NCBI RefSeq assembly: GCF_900091525.1
Contig: NZ_FMCU01000008.1
Coordinates: forward strand, 186,001-250,000
Source: Micromonospora matsumotoense
GTDB taxonomy: Bacteria > Actinomycetota > Actinomycetes > Mycobacteriales > Micromonosporaceae
DNA: 64,000 nucleotides
Direction: 5' to 3'
Each line of letters starts with the position of its first letter. The first letter of the stretch is position 1. Both the position numbers and the translations under genes were made by a program. Positions 53,438-63,603 of the stretch are shown here, piece by piece. Under the pieces are notes generated by a model. That model saw only the letters and a list, made by a program, of their open reading frames with translations. It was not told the DNA's origin and ran no database searches.

Positions 53438-55210
53438 GTGATCTTCCGGGTGCTCGGTCCGCTGGCGCTCGCGCAGGGCCAGGATTCCGTCGTGCTGCCG
53501 CCTTCCAGGGTGACCACGATGCTGGCGGCCCTGCTCGTGCGCTCCAACGAGGTCGTCTCGGTAGGTGCCCTGCAGGAGGCGATCTGGGGGGACGAACAGC
53601 CGCTGGCAGCCAAGGCGGCCCTGCACACCTGCGCGATGCGGCTACGTCAACTGTTCGTCCGCCATTCGATCATGGCATCGTCGATCGAGACCGTGCCGGG
53701 CGGCTACCGCTTCAACGCTTCCGGCCAGACGGTGGACCTGGTCCGGTTTCGCGAGATGGCCTCGGCGGCGGAGTCCGAACCGCAGGCCGACCGGCAGTTG
53801 GTGCTGATGGAGGGCGCGCTGTCGCTCTGGCGCGGCCCGGTGCTGGCCAACGTGCCGTCGGAGAGCCTGCACCGTGACGCCGTGCCCCGGCTCAACGAGG
53901 AGCGGTTGTGGGTGCTGGAGCGACTCTGCGAGCTGAAGATACGGCTGGGTTTCGCCGCGTCGGCCATCGTCCCGCTCTGGGAGGCCACCCGTTCGAACCT
54001 CGGCAACGAACGGCTGACCGAACTGCTCATCGAGGCGCTCTACCGGACCGGGCGGCAGCCCGAGGCGCTGGCCGAGTACCGCCGGGTGAAGGACTTCCTC
54101 GCCGACGAACTGGGGGTGGACCCCGGGCCGCGGCTGCGTCAGCTCGAACTGAGCATCCTCAACGGTGAGGGCCGGACGGAGCCGCCCCCGCTCGCCGGGG
54201 CGAGGGCGGTGGCCGCAGCACCGGCCGGCCTTGTCGCGCTGCCCGCGATAGCCTCGCCACAGGGGTTCGTGGGCCGTCGCGCACTGGTCGACGCCGTCGC
54301 CACCCGGCTGCGGGCCAACGCGGGTGTGCTGGTGCTCACCGGCCTGCCCGGCGTCGGCAAGACCGCGCTCGCCCGTCGGGTGGCGTCGCTGGTCCAGAGC
54401 GACTTCCCCGCCGGCCAGTTGCTGATCGGCATGCGAGACGCCGACGGCCACCCGTTGAGGGTGGCCGAGCTGGCCGGGCAACTCGAACGTTGGCCCCGCG
54501 CCGACCCGACCCGGCGCGGCCTGTTGATCCTCGACGACGTCGCCGACGTCCAGCAGGCGCTGGCCAGTGCGCCGCTGTGGACGCCGGGGGACGCCGTCCT
54601 GCTGACCAGCCAGTTCGGCCTGGGCGGGGTGGTCGCGCGGTTCGGTGGCTGGATCGAGCGGGTATCCGGGCTCAGCGCGGCGGAGGCGACGGCACTCCTG
54701 GGTGCCCTCATCGGAGCGGAACGGGTCGATGCCGAGCCGGCGGCGGCGACCGCTCTCGCCGAGCTCTGCGGTCATCTGCCGTTGGCTCTGCGTATCGCCG
54801 CTGCCCGGCTACTGACCAGGACGACGAGCCTGGCCGAGTCGGTCACCTGGCTGCGCGAGAACCCGATCGCCAGGCTGGCACTGCCGGGCGACCCGGACAT
54901 GGCGCTGCTCGGCCGACTGGACACGGCGGTGAACCGGCTGGAGCCACCGCTCGTGGACGCCGTCCTGCGCCTCGGCGCCCAGGAACTGGATCCCCTCGAC
55001 CTGTCCACGGTGGCCCGACGGCTACAGGTCGCCCCGCACGTGGCGGAGGTGATCCTCGACCAGCTCGCCGACGCGAGCCTGCTCGACGAGCACGCCGGGA
55101 AATACCGGATGCTCGATCTGTTGCGGCTCTATTCTCGTGGCGCCATCAACGGTCGCCGCCCGATTGTCGACGCCAGTACCACTCTTTCCGCATCCGGAAC
55201 GGAGTTCTGA
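53438..55210 (+). CDS. SARP-family regulator with ATPase domain, RiPP cluster
   Basis: A 590-aa activator; GTG 53438 gives the standard start VIFRVLGPLAL and is preferred to the TTG at 53429. Domains: winged helix (about 1-90), BTAD (about 95-245; FLADELGVDPGPRLRQLELS ends it), and an NB-ARC/AAA part with Walker A LTGLPGVGKTALARR (about 300-315) and Walker B GLLILDDVADV. It stops at the winged-helix-like segment after the ATPase (DLLRLYSRGAI), without the TPR array seen in the 1069-aa relative at 22.1 kb. Its stop overlaps the next gene (TGATG), making it the first gene of the biosynthetic operon and its likely activator. Confidence 0.92.
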   Translation: MIFRVLGPLALAQGQDSVVLPPSRVTTMLAALLVRSNEVVSVGALQEAIWGDEQPLAAKAALHTCAMRLRQLFVRHSIMASSIETVPGGYRFNASGQTVDLVRFREMASAAESEPQADRQLVLMEGALSLWRGPVLANVPSESLHRDAVPRLNEERLWVLERLCELKIRLGFAASAIVPLWEATRSNLGNERLTELLIEALYRTGRQPEALAEYRRVKDFLADELGVDPGPRLRQLELSILNGEGRTEPPPLAGARAVAAAPAGLVALPAIASPQGFVGRRALVDAVATRLRANAGVLVLTGLPGVGKTALARRVASLVQSDFPAGQLLIGMRDADGHPLRVAELAGQLERWPRADPTRRGLLILDDVADVQQALASAPLWTPGDAVLLTSQFGLGGVVARFGGWIERVSGLSAAEATALLGALIGAERVDAEPAAATALAELCGHLPLALRIAAARLLTRTTSLAESVTWLRENPIARLALPGDPDMALLGRLDTAVNRLEPPLVDAVLRLGAQELDPLDLSTVARRLQVAPHVAEVILDQLADASLLDEHAGKYRMLDLLRLYSRGAINGRRPIVDASTTLSASGTEF

Positions 55211-57315
55211 TGAGCACTGTATTTGAATCGGTTGCCGCCGCCCGGCCACGGATCCACCGGGATGTGCTTTTCACCGCGGCCCACGACGGTGTGCTGTTCC
55301 ACAATTCGGGGGGCGGCTTCAAAATCACATCGCCCAGCGCCTACCGGCTGGCCAGCCTGCTGGTGCCGGTCCTCGACGGGCGTCGGACGGTGGCCGAACT
55401 CTGCGCGAAACTGCCCGACCCGCAACGTGCCATGGTGGGTGAGCTGGTCAGCGCGCTACTGTCCCGCAGCTTCGCCCGGGACGTCCCAACCGACGAGGTG
55501 GATCCGGCGACCGTCCTCGGGGCGGCGGTGGCGAAGCGGTTCGCCAGCCAGATCGGTTACCTCGACCACTACGCGGCGGGTGCGCCGCGACGATTCGCCG
55601 CTTTCCGCGACAGCACCGCGGTGGTCGTCGGCAGCGGACCGATCGCCCACATGTGTGCGGTGAGCCTGATCCGCAACGGGATGGCCCGGGTTGCGATCGT
55701 CGGTGACAGCGACGGAGCAGCCGCCGCGGAGGCGGCCGAGTTGGACGCCACCGGCGTACCGTCCGCCGTACTCGACTGGCGGCCCGCCGGAGACGAGCCC
55801 ACCTGGGCCGATCTGGCCGGTGCCGACATCGTGCTGGTCGCCGGCGGTGACGGCGCTGCCCGGCTGACTCACCGCCTGCTCGCCGCCGGCGTTCCCGAGG
55901 GAAAGACGCTGGTGCCGGCCTGGACGTTCGGCCGGTGGGCCATCGTCGGGCCGGCCGGCGGCACCGACCGCAGGGGGTGCTGGTACTGCGCCATGCTGCG
56001 GCTCAGCGCCAACGACTCCACTCCGGCGGCGGCAGAGGTGTGGCGGGGTGTCGCGGTCGCCGGTGCACCGCCGGCCGGTCCGGCCGGCCCGACGGGGCCG
56101 TTGGCCTCGATGATCGGCAACCTCCTGGCGTTCGAGGTGTTCCGGCTCACCACCGGCGCCCTGCCCGCCGAGACCGACGGCAAGGTGACCGTCCAGGACC
56201 TGGAATCGCTCGATGTGGTCAGCGAGCAGTTGTCCCCGCACCCCCGCTGTGTCTACTGCCGCCAGGAGCCGACCCCGATCGCACTGGACGCCGCCGCCCT
56301 GGACGCCGCACCGCAGCAACCGCCGGGGCCCGACGCGGCGACCGACGCGGCAGCGGCGCAACTGTCGGCCCGGGACGGGTTGGTGCAGCCGCACACCGGG
56401 ATCTTCCGGCGCTACGACGACGAGGACTGGGACCAGACACCGGTCAAGATCGGCACGGTGTTGCTCACCGATCCGGCCGGACGGCGACGACGGGTCAGCG
56501 CTTTCGACGTACACCACGTGGTGGGGGCCCGGACGAGGGCGCTGGCGCGTGCCGCCGTCGCCTACGCCGACCAGCTCGGAGCCGGGGCCGGCAGCGTCGG
56601 GGCGGTCACCGGTACGTCGCTGGTCACCGGCCGTCCCGTCGAGGTGCGGAGGGCGGCGGTGGAGCCGTTCGGCACCGCCAACGCCGACCGCCTGGTCGAA
56701 CCGACGGCGGCCGGGGCCGGAGCGGGTTTCGACCCGGCGGCGGCGGTCCGTGACGGGCTCGCCTCCGCCCTGGCGTTCGTCGCGTTGCGAGGTGCCATCG
56801 CGGGTGCGCTGCCCTCGCGGGTGCCGCTCGACACCTGCGACGACGATGCCGAGCTGCGGTTCCTGACCCGGTCGGCGGCGAACCTGGGGACCACCGTCGA
56901 GCTGCTGGACCTGGGTGCCAGCGTACCCGCGGGGGTGCACGCGCTGCTGGCCCGGTGCACCGAGCCCCGCAGTGGGGAGAAGCTCTGGACGATCGCCGCC
57001 GACCCGTCCTGGCGCACCGCCGCCGTGCGGGCGCTGTGCGATCTGGTCGGCCAGGTGCAACTGCGGCAGCAGTCCACCGATCCGCAGGCCACGGACGGCA
57101 CCGACCCCGTGCTGGTGGACTACCACCCGGACACCCTCGCCGTGGCCGGCACCGCCGCCGCGCGGACCGCTGCCGACGGAAGGTGGCAACAGGTGCTGGC
57201 CGGGCTGGCCGAGGCCGGCACGGACGTCGTGCTGGTGCCGATCGGAGGCTCCGACCTGCCGGCTGGTGGCCTGTTCACGGTGCGCGTGGTGCTCCAGGAA
57301 CGGTCGCGCGGATGA
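55210..57315 (+). CDS. TOMM leader-binding protein (ocin-ThiF-like)
   Basis: A 701-aa protein from ATG 55210. The N-terminal part (about 1-100; HRDVLFTAAHDGVLFHNSGG) is the RRE-like leader-recognition region. Next comes a ThiF/E1-like Rossmann domain (about 130-350; VVVGSGPIAHMCAVSLIRNG) with a zinc site made of CWYC and CVYC pairs (about 260-350). The C-terminal half (about 380-700) resembles the YcaO-partner domain of thiopeptide F-type proteins. In such systems this protein delivers the precursor leader to the YcaO cyclodehydratase encoded next, with which it overlaps by 4 bases. Confidence 0.88.
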   Translation: MSTVFESVAAARPRIHRDVLFTAAHDGVLFHNSGGGFKITSPSAYRLASLLVPVLDGRRTVAELCAKLPDPQRAMVGELVSALLSRSFARDVPTDEVDPATVLGAAVAKRFASQIGYLDHYAAGAPRRFAAFRDSTAVVVGSGPIAHMCAVSLIRNGMARVAIVGDSDGAAAAEAAELDATGVPSAVLDWRPAGDEPTWADLAGADIVLVAGGDGAARLTHRLLAAGVPEGKTLVPAWTFGRWAIVGPAGGTDRRGCWYCAMLRLSANDSTPAAAEVWRGVAVAGAPPAGPAGPTGPLASMIGNLLAFEVFRLTTGALPAETDGKVTVQDLESLDVVSEQLSPHPRCVYCRQEPTPIALDAAALDAAPQQPPGPDAATDAAAAQLSARDGLVQPHTGIFRRYDDEDWDQTPVKIGTVLLTDPAGRRRRVSAFDVHHVVGARTRALARAAVAYADQLGAGAGSVGAVTGTSLVTGRPVEVRRAAVEPFGTANADRLVEPTAAGAGAGFDPAAAVRDGLASALAFVALRGAIAGALPSRVPLDTCDDDAELRFLTRSAANLGTTVELLDLGASVPAGVHALLARCTEPRSGEKLWTIAADPSWRTAAVRALCDLVGQVQLRQQSTDPQATDGTDPVLVDYHPDTLAVAGTAAARTAADGRWQQVLAGLAEAGTDVVLVPIGGSDLPAGGLFTVRVVLQERSRG

Positions 57316-59180
57316 GCCTGCCGGTCATCGATCCGGGGCGTCGGATCACCGAGGCGCTCGGCGCGTTGCTGACCGCCCCGGACGAGCAGCCCCTCGCGGT
57401 GCATCCGCTCGGGGTGCGCGACGAACGGGCCGCCGACGTCGCGGCGCCACCCGCTCGGGTGCTGGTCTACGGCCGGCACGCGCTGCTCGCCCCGCAGCCG
57501 GGCCGGGCCGGGTGCGCCTGCTGCCTGGCCCGCCGGTGGCAGGCGGTGCGGCCGCCGGAGATGCGCGACGCGCTGGAGTTGGGCGGTGAGACGACGCCCG
57601 TCGGTGACTGGCCCTACGCCATCCCGTTCGTCGGCGACGCCCTGCGGGCGCTGACCGCCGCGGTCGACACCGCCGGACCCGACACCGGACCACCGGCCGT
57701 CTACCACCTCGACGTGGACACCCTCCAGGTGGGCCGGGTGCTGTTGCTCGCCGATGCCGACTGCCCGGTGTGCGGCCAGGTGGAATGGGACGCGGCCAGG
57801 GCACCGGAGTTGGCGGCCAGCCCCAAGCGGGCACCGGACTCGTTCCGAGCCCGGGACGCGACGGAGTACCCCCTGTCGCCGACCACCTTCGTCAACCCGG
57901 TCTGCGGCCCGCTCGGCGCAGCCCTCTGGCCGGACCTCACCTCGACCTCGACATCCCCGGTGCACGGCGTCTTCCAGCCGAGATCGGGGAAGTTCCTGCG
58001 CGAGATGCTCTTCGGCGGCCACGCCGACGGGTACGCGCGCAGCGTACGGCTGGGGCTGCTGGAGGGGTTGGAGCGGGCGGCCGGCCTGCGGCCCGTGCGC
58101 AGGCGTACCGCCGTGGTCGCGACCCTCGACGAGTTGGGTGCCGACGCTCTCGACCCCCGGGTGTGCGGTTCGTACACCGACGAGTTCTACCGGGTGAACC
58201 GCCACATCAGGCGATTCGCGCCGGACCGGGCGATCGCCTGGGTCTGGGGCTGGTCGATGCGCGACCAGCGGCCGATCCTCGTGCCCGAAGTCCTGGTCTA
58301 TTACCACAGCGCGCCGCTGCAGGAGCGCTTCGTGCAGGAGAACTCCAGCGGCTGCGCCTCGGGCGGCAGCCTGGTGGAGGCGATCTACCACGGTCTGATG
58401 GAGGCGGTCGAGCGGGACGCCTTCATGCTCGCCTGGTACGGCAGACGCCCCCTGCCGGAGATCGACCCCGCCACCAGCAGCCGCCTCCAGACCCGGCTGA
58501 TGGTGGACCGGCTGGCGATGTACGGCTACCGGGCCAGGTTCTTCGACACCAGGTGCACCTTCGACTTCCCCGTCGTCACCGGGGTGGCCGAGCGGGTCGA
58601 CGGTGGCTTCGGCACGTTGGCGTTCGGTGGCGGGGCGAGCCTGGATCCGGAGACCGCCCTGGCCGCCGCGCTGTGCGAGATCGCGTCGGACTCGGTGCTG
58701 GCCGGAATCCGTGCCGCAGCGGACGAGCCACGGCTGCGCGAGATGGTCGACGACTACGACAAGGTGTGGCGGCTGCACGACCATCCGCTGCTGTACGGGC
58801 TGCCGGAGATGCGCCGGCACACGTCCTTCCTGCTGGACTCCGGCTCACCGGCGCGCCCGGTGAGCGAGGTCTACGCCGGTCTGCACGCTGTCCACCCGCT
58901 CGGCGACGACCTGCGCGACGACCTGGACCGCTGTGTGCGGACGGTCGCGGCGTGCGGCTTCGACGTGATCGTGGTCGACCAGACCACGCCCGAGCAGCAT
59001 GCCCTGGGTCTGCACACGGCCAGCGTCACGGTGCCGGGACTGCTACCGATCGACTTCGGCTGGCAGCGGCAGCGGGCGCTGAACATGCCCCGGCTGCGGA
59101 CCGCCCACCACCGGGCCGGGCTGGTCGACCACGACCTGCGCGACGACGAAATCCACCTGGTCCCACACCCGTACCCCTGA
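57312..59180 (+). CDS. YcaO cyclodehydratase
   Basis: A 622-aa protein, ATG 57312 (ATGA overlap). The N-terminal about 190 residues form a C-protein-like part with two CxxC-type pairs (CACCLA, CPVCGQ). The YcaO domain follows (about 200-622): the ATP-binding pattern includes RLGLLEGLERAAGL, ENSSGCASGGSLVEAIYHGL and MEAVERDAFML. It ends PHPYP, the proline-rich C-terminus typical of azoline-forming YcaO proteins. It uses ATP to phosphorylate the amide backbone and cyclise Cys, Ser or Thr of the precursor to azolines, with the leader-binding protein as partner. Confidence 0.95.
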   Translation: MSLPVIDPGRRITEALGALLTAPDEQPLAVHPLGVRDERAADVAAPPARVLVYGRHALLAPQPGRAGCACCLARRWQAVRPPEMRDALELGGETTPVGDWPYAIPFVGDALRALTAAVDTAGPDTGPPAVYHLDVDTLQVGRVLLLADADCPVCGQVEWDAARAPELAASPKRAPDSFRARDATEYPLSPTTFVNPVCGPLGAALWPDLTSTSTSPVHGVFQPRSGKFLREMLFGGHADGYARSVRLGLLEGLERAAGLRPVRRRTAVVATLDELGADALDPRVCGSYTDEFYRVNRHIRRFAPDRAIAWVWGWSMRDQRPILVPEVLVYYHSAPLQERFVQENSSGCASGGSLVEAIYHGLMEAVERDAFMLAWYGRRPLPEIDPATSSRLQTRLMVDRLAMYGYRARFFDTRCTFDFPVVTGVAERVDGGFGTLAFGGGASLDPETALAAALCEIASDSVLAGIRAAADEPRLREMVDDYDKVWRLHDHPLLYGLPEMRRHTSFLLDSGSPARPVSEVYAGLHAVHPLGDDLRDDLDRCVRTVAACGFDVIVVDQTTPEQHALGLHTASVTVPGLLPIDFGWQRQRALNMPRLRTAHHRAGLVDHDLRDDEIHLVPHPYP

Positions 59181-59189
59181 GGTGAGGCG

Positions 59190-60836
59190 ATGAACACCAC
59201 GACTGACAGCTACGCCCACGAGTACGCCTCGATGATCCTGCGACGCAACCGGGTGCCGCTGCCGCCGGCCGACTTCGTACCCAACTGGGCGGACAAGCCG
59301 CGGCCGACGAAGCACTATCCCGGTGCCCTGGCGTTCCCGCTGCCCGACGCCCCACCACCGCCGTCGGCGACGCTGGACGCCGGCATCGCTGCGGCGCGGC
59401 CCGGCGACGAGGCCGCCGGCACCGGTGTGGCGCAGCCCGGCGACGAGCCGTTCGACCTGCCGGTGCTGGGTGCCATGCTGCGCGACTCGTACGGGCTGGT
59501 CGGCCGGCGGCTCGCCATCCAGGCCAACACCGACGTGCACGGCTACCCGTGGTACGCGCGGGCCAACTGGCACCGGGGCACCGCCTCCGGTGGCGGCCTC
59601 TACCCGTGCAGCATCTACTGGGTCGCCGGGCCCGGGGCGGGCCTCTGCCCGGGGGTGTACCACTACGCCTGCCGGCCGCACGCGATGCAGCGACTGCTCG
59701 CCGGCGACGTCACGGGCCGGGTACGCGCGGCCCTGCGGCTGCCGACCGATGCGACCCAGTTCCTGGTCATCGGCGTCAAGTACTGGGCGAACGCATTCAA
59801 GTACAACAGCTTCGCCTACCACGCCGTGTCGATGGACGTGGGCACGCTGCTCCAGACCTGGCGGCTGTGGGCCGGCAGTCAACGGCGGCGGATCCAACCC
59901 CACTTCTGGTTCGACCAGGCAGCGCTCGGGCGGCTGCTCGGGCTGCCGGCCGACGAGGAGGGCCTGTTCGCGGTGGTGCCGCTGTCCTGGGCGCCACCCC
60001 CGGCGCACCACGCGCCACCCCCGCCGCAGGAGGTCCCGGACGATGACGCCGTCGCGGTGCGGCGACGTGACCAGGAGAAGTCACGGGTCGTGCTGACCTT
60101 CGAGACGACCCGACGCATCCATCGGTCGACAGCGCGGGCGGCCACCGACCGGCCGGCCGTCGGCGCGCTCGCCGACGCAGCGGCCAGCGCGACGCCGGAG
60201 GGTGGTGACCGGGTCGCCCTGCCGCCGCCGAGCCCGCTGGCGATGCCGGTCCGCGCCGCGTTGCGCCGCCGCCGCAGCAGCTTCGGCCGGTTCGACGGAA
60301 GCACCCCGCTCGGGACGGCCGACCTCGCGGCCCTGCTCGCGGCCACCCACGGCGCGCAACTGCCCACCGAGGTCGCGGACGTGGCCGACGGGGCGCTGAC
60401 GAAGTTGTACGTCTTCGTCAACCACGTGCAGCAGACAGCTCCGGGCAGCTACGAGTACGACCCGGCCCGCCACCAACTGCGCGCCTGCCGGCCGGGGCCG
60501 CCGGGCATGTTCCTCCAGCGGAACTACTTCCTGCCCAACTACAACGTGGAGCAGGCGGCGGTGGTGGTGGTACCTGCCATCCGGGTCGGTGCGGTGTTGG
60601 ACGCGGCCGGCCCCCGGGGCTACAACGTGGTGAACGCCACGATCGGTGCCGTGGCGCAGACCTTCTACACCGCTGCGGCGGCGCTCGACCTCGGCTGCGG
60701 GGTGGCACTCGGTTTCGACGGCGTCTCGTACGTCGAGGAACTTGAGCTGGCGGCGGCGGGTGAGGTCCCGCTGCTCATCATGCTCGCCGGCCACGAGCGG
60801 GCACTGCCCAGCGACTACCGGCACGAGTTGCGGTGA
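59190..60836 (+). CDS. SagB-type azoline dehydrogenase
   Basis: A 548-aa protein with two nitroreductase-fold halves: about 90-310 (SYGLVGRRLAIQANTDVHGY, ASGGGLYPCSIYWVAG) and about 345-548 (AALRRRRSSFGRFDG, FLQRNYFLPNYNVEQAAVVV). It should bind FMN and oxidise azolines to azoles. The length is typical of thiopeptide SagB-like enzymes. ATG 59190 is preceded by GAGGTGAGGCG. It sits 9 bp after the YcaO gene and 7 bp before the dehydratase gene. Confidence 0.93.
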   Translation: MNTTTDSYAHEYASMILRRNRVPLPPADFVPNWADKPRPTKHYPGALAFPLPDAPPPPSATLDAGIAAARPGDEAAGTGVAQPGDEPFDLPVLGAMLRDSYGLVGRRLAIQANTDVHGYPWYARANWHRGTASGGGLYPCSIYWVAGPGAGLCPGVYHYACRPHAMQRLLAGDVTGRVRAALRLPTDATQFLVIGVKYWANAFKYNSFAYHAVSMDVGTLLQTWRLWAGSQRRRIQPHFWFDQAALGRLLGLPADEEGLFAVVPLSWAPPPAHHAPPPPQEVPDDDAVAVRRRDQEKSRVVLTFETTRRIHRSTARAATDRPAVGALADAAASATPEGGDRVALPPPSPLAMPVRAALRRRRSSFGRFDGSTPLGTADLAALLAATHGAQLPTEVADVADGALTKLYVFVNHVQQTAPGSYEYDPARHQLRACRPGPPGMFLQRNYFLPNYNVEQAAVVVVPAIRVGAVLDAAGPRGYNVVNATIGAVAQTFYTAAAALDLGCGVALGFDGVSYVEELELAAAGEVPLLIMLAGHERALPSDYRHELR

Positions 60837-60843
60837 GGCGACG

Positions 60844-63603
60844 ATGACCATCCTTCCCAGCACCGCCGAGCGGTCCAGCACCGCCGAGCGGCCCGCCACC
60901 ACCCAGCGGTCCGGGTTGCCGGCGCGACGACTGGGCCGGTACTTCGCGGTCCGGGTTGGTGGCCTGCCGTACGACACCGTGACGGGGTTGCGGTGCGGAC
61001 GGGCCGCCGAACGGGCCGACGAGGTCCTCGATCTGGAAGCCGCCCTCGCCGCGGAGGCCGCCACCCTCAGCGACCTATTGCACGACCTCGTCGGAGCCAA
61101 CGAGGACGGCGACTCGCGCCGACGTCTGCTCGCGTTGCGGCGACAGGTCTTCAAGGGGTCGCTCCCGGCCGACCTTGATGCCGCGCTCGCCACGGTGGCC
61201 GAGGTGGCCCCGACCACGGTTGCCCCGCTCCGCGACTGGCTGACCCGGCGGCAGCAGTTGGCGCAGCGGCTGCGAGAGCTCGACCTGCTGCTCGGTGAGG
61301 AACTCGCCAGGTCCCGCACGGAGCTGTGGCGGCTGTCCGGCGATCCCCGGTTGCGGGCGGGCATGCAGGTCGCCTCACCGGCGCTGGACCAGCAGTTGGT
61401 GTCCTTCGCGGGACGCGACGGCGCCCCGCCGGCGAAGAAGCTGCGCCGGGTCGAGCGTTCCGTCCTGTCCTACCTCTACCGCACCGCGTGCAAGACGAGC
61501 CCGTTCAGTTCGTTCACCGGGATCGGGGTGGGCGAGTTCACGGCCGGCGCGACCGAGGCGGACCTGCCCGGGGCGGGGCCGTGGCACGGGTATGCCCGAC
61601 TCAACGTGGTGGCGCTGACGAGGATCGTCGAGGCCGTCTGCGCTGACCTCGACCGGCGCGGCGACCTACCGGTGGCGCTGAGCCCCGGCCTGCGGCAGGA
61701 CCCGGAGCGGGTGCGGTACGTGCGACGGTGGATCACCCCGGGTGACGACAGCGTCTCGGTCAGCTTCGACTCCATCCAGGACGGGCTGTTCTACCTGCGC
61801 CGCAGCGGACTGCTCGACCAGCTCACCGGCCTGCTGCAGGGCGGCACCCGGCGCTGCGCCGAACTCGCCGGCTGGCTCCATGAGCAGACGCAGGCGAGCC
61901 CGCAGCGGTGCGAGGAGTATCTGACCATCCTGCTCCGGCTGGGCATCCTGCAGATCGACGGTTTCGCCGTCGACGTGCACACCCCCGACCCGCTTCGGCA
62001 ACTGCACGACTTCCTCACCACCCTGCACCGGGCCTGGGCCGACGACCTGGCCCTGCGACTGGCCGAGCCGATCGCCCTGGTGGAGACGTTCCGGCAGGGC
62101 GACCTCGCCGACCGACGCCGCGCCATCCAGCGGCTGCGGGAGTCACTCCACGACATCCAGGTGCACCTGGGCGTCGAGTCGGCGTCCCTGCCGCAGGCGT
62201 TGCTCTACGAGGACTGCCGGATCGACCAGCGGCTGACCGCACCGGAGGACCCCTGGCAACGGCTGGTCGGGCACGACCTCGCCGCCGTGGAGGCGATCCT
62301 CCCCGCCTTCGACCTGACTCTGCCGCACCGGATCACGTTCCACGGCTTCTTCCTGGCCCGCTACGGCGTCGGTGGGCGCTGCGACGATCTGCTGCGCCTG
62401 GTCGAGGACTTCCACGAGGACCTGTACGACCAGTACCTGGCCACCACCGCCGACCGGCGACCGTACGCCGACGACGGTTCCTACCAGCCGGAGGAGAACT
62501 GGCTCGGCCGGCCGGAGCTGTCCGAACTTGACGGCCTCCGGCAGGACCTCACCGCGAACCTGCGGGCGGCCGTGCACGCGGCACCCGATGCGGCAGAGAT
62601 CCGGCTCGACGTCGAGGCACTGCACGGGATCGGGGACCGGCTGGGGGACCTGCTCGGCGGATTCCGGCCGCAGAGCCACCTCGTCCAGGTGGCGCAGAGC
62701 CCGGACGGGCCGCTGGTGGTCGTCAACCAGTCGTTGGGCGGGTTGTCGTTTCCGTTCAGCCGATTCACGCACTGCTTCGACGACACCGTGCCGCCGCTGT
62801 CCGGGCAGCTGCGTGGCCAGGCCACCGAGGTGTCACCGCCGGGTGCGGTGTTCGCGGAGGTCACCGGTGGCCCGGCTACCACCAACCTGAACCTGCACGC
62901 GCGGCTCACCGAATACGTCATCGTCTGCCCCGGTGAGACGAGCCTGGTGCCGGAGGAGAACCAGCTTCCGCTGGCCGACCTCTACCTGCACCACGATGTC
63001 GACACCGACCGGGTGGTGCTGCGCTCCACCCGGCTGGGGCGCGAGGTGATCCCGGTCTACCTGGGCTACCTGGTGCCGATGGCGCTGCCACAGCTGCACC
63101 GCGCGCTGCTGCTGCTGTCACCGACCTCGATGGCCGTGGTCGACGTGTGGCGCGGCGTGCCCGAGTCGCCGGACGCCGGCGGGGTCACCCGACGCCCACG
63201 GGTGCGGGTCGGTGACGTCGTGGTCAGCAGGCGGAGCTGGTCGATGACGGGCGTGGCTCTTCCGCGTCGCACCGAGGGCGACACCGATGCCGCCTGGTTC
63301 CTCGGCTGGCAGCGGTGGCGGCGGGCGCACGGGCTGCCCGCGCGGCTGTTCGCGACGGTGCACGCCGGTGCCGGCGGCCGGGTGGCGGGCCGACCCAAGC
63401 CGCAGTACGTCGACTGCGACAGCTACCTGTCGCTGCTCGCATTGGAGGCGCTGGTGACCGACGGTGACCAGCGGGTGGTGTTCCGCGAGATGTTGCCGTC
63501 CGGCGACGGGCTGACGGCGGGCTCGGACCACGGTCGGCACGTCACCGAGTTCGTCATCGAGACATTCCCCCCCACCCCGACGCTCGGAGCTGTCCATGAC
63601 TGA
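60844..63603 (+). CDS. Lantibiotic dehydratase, N-terminal (glutamylation) protein
   Basis: A 919-aa LanB-type protein. It corresponds to the tRNA-Glu-dependent glutamyl-transfer domain that activates Ser/Thr of the precursor. Family features: FAVRVGGLPYDTV near residue 35, KLRRVERSVLSYLYRTACKT-type block (about 200-220), TSPFSSFTGIGVGEF, RITFHGFFLARYG and the C-terminal LPRRTEGDTDAAWFLGWQRW region. The elimination domain is absent and supplied by the next gene, the usual split arrangement of thiopeptide clusters. Its stop overlaps the next start by 8 bases. Confidence 0.95.
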   Translation: MTILPSTAERSSTAERPATTQRSGLPARRLGRYFAVRVGGLPYDTVTGLRCGRAAERADEVLDLEAALAAEAATLSDLLHDLVGANEDGDSRRRLLALRRQVFKGSLPADLDAALATVAEVAPTTVAPLRDWLTRRQQLAQRLRELDLLLGEELARSRTELWRLSGDPRLRAGMQVASPALDQQLVSFAGRDGAPPAKKLRRVERSVLSYLYRTACKTSPFSSFTGIGVGEFTAGATEADLPGAGPWHGYARLNVVALTRIVEAVCADLDRRGDLPVALSPGLRQDPERVRYVRRWITPGDDSVSVSFDSIQDGLFYLRRSGLLDQLTGLLQGGTRRCAELAGWLHEQTQASPQRCEEYLTILLRLGILQIDGFAVDVHTPDPLRQLHDFLTTLHRAWADDLALRLAEPIALVETFRQGDLADRRRAIQRLRESLHDIQVHLGVESASLPQALLYEDCRIDQRLTAPEDPWQRLVGHDLAAVEAILPAFDLTLPHRITFHGFFLARYGVGGRCDDLLRLVEDFHEDLYDQYLATTADRRPYADDGSYQPEENWLGRPELSELDGLRQDLTANLRAAVHAAPDAAEIRLDVEALHGIGDRLGDLLGGFRPQSHLVQVAQSPDGPLVVVNQSLGGLSFPFSRFTHCFDDTVPPLSGQLRGQATEVSPPGAVFAEVTGGPATTNLNLHARLTEYVIVCPGETSLVPEENQLPLADLYLHHDVDTDRVVLRSTRLGREVIPVYLGYLVPMALPQLHRALLLLSPTSMAVVDVWRGVPESPDAGGVTRRPRVRVGDVVVSRRSWSMTGVALPRRTEGDTDAAWFLGWQRWRRAHGLPARLFATVHAGAGGRVAGRPKPQYVDCDSYLSLLALEALVTDGDQRVVFREMLPSGDGLTAGSDHGRHVTEFVIETFPPTPTLGAVHD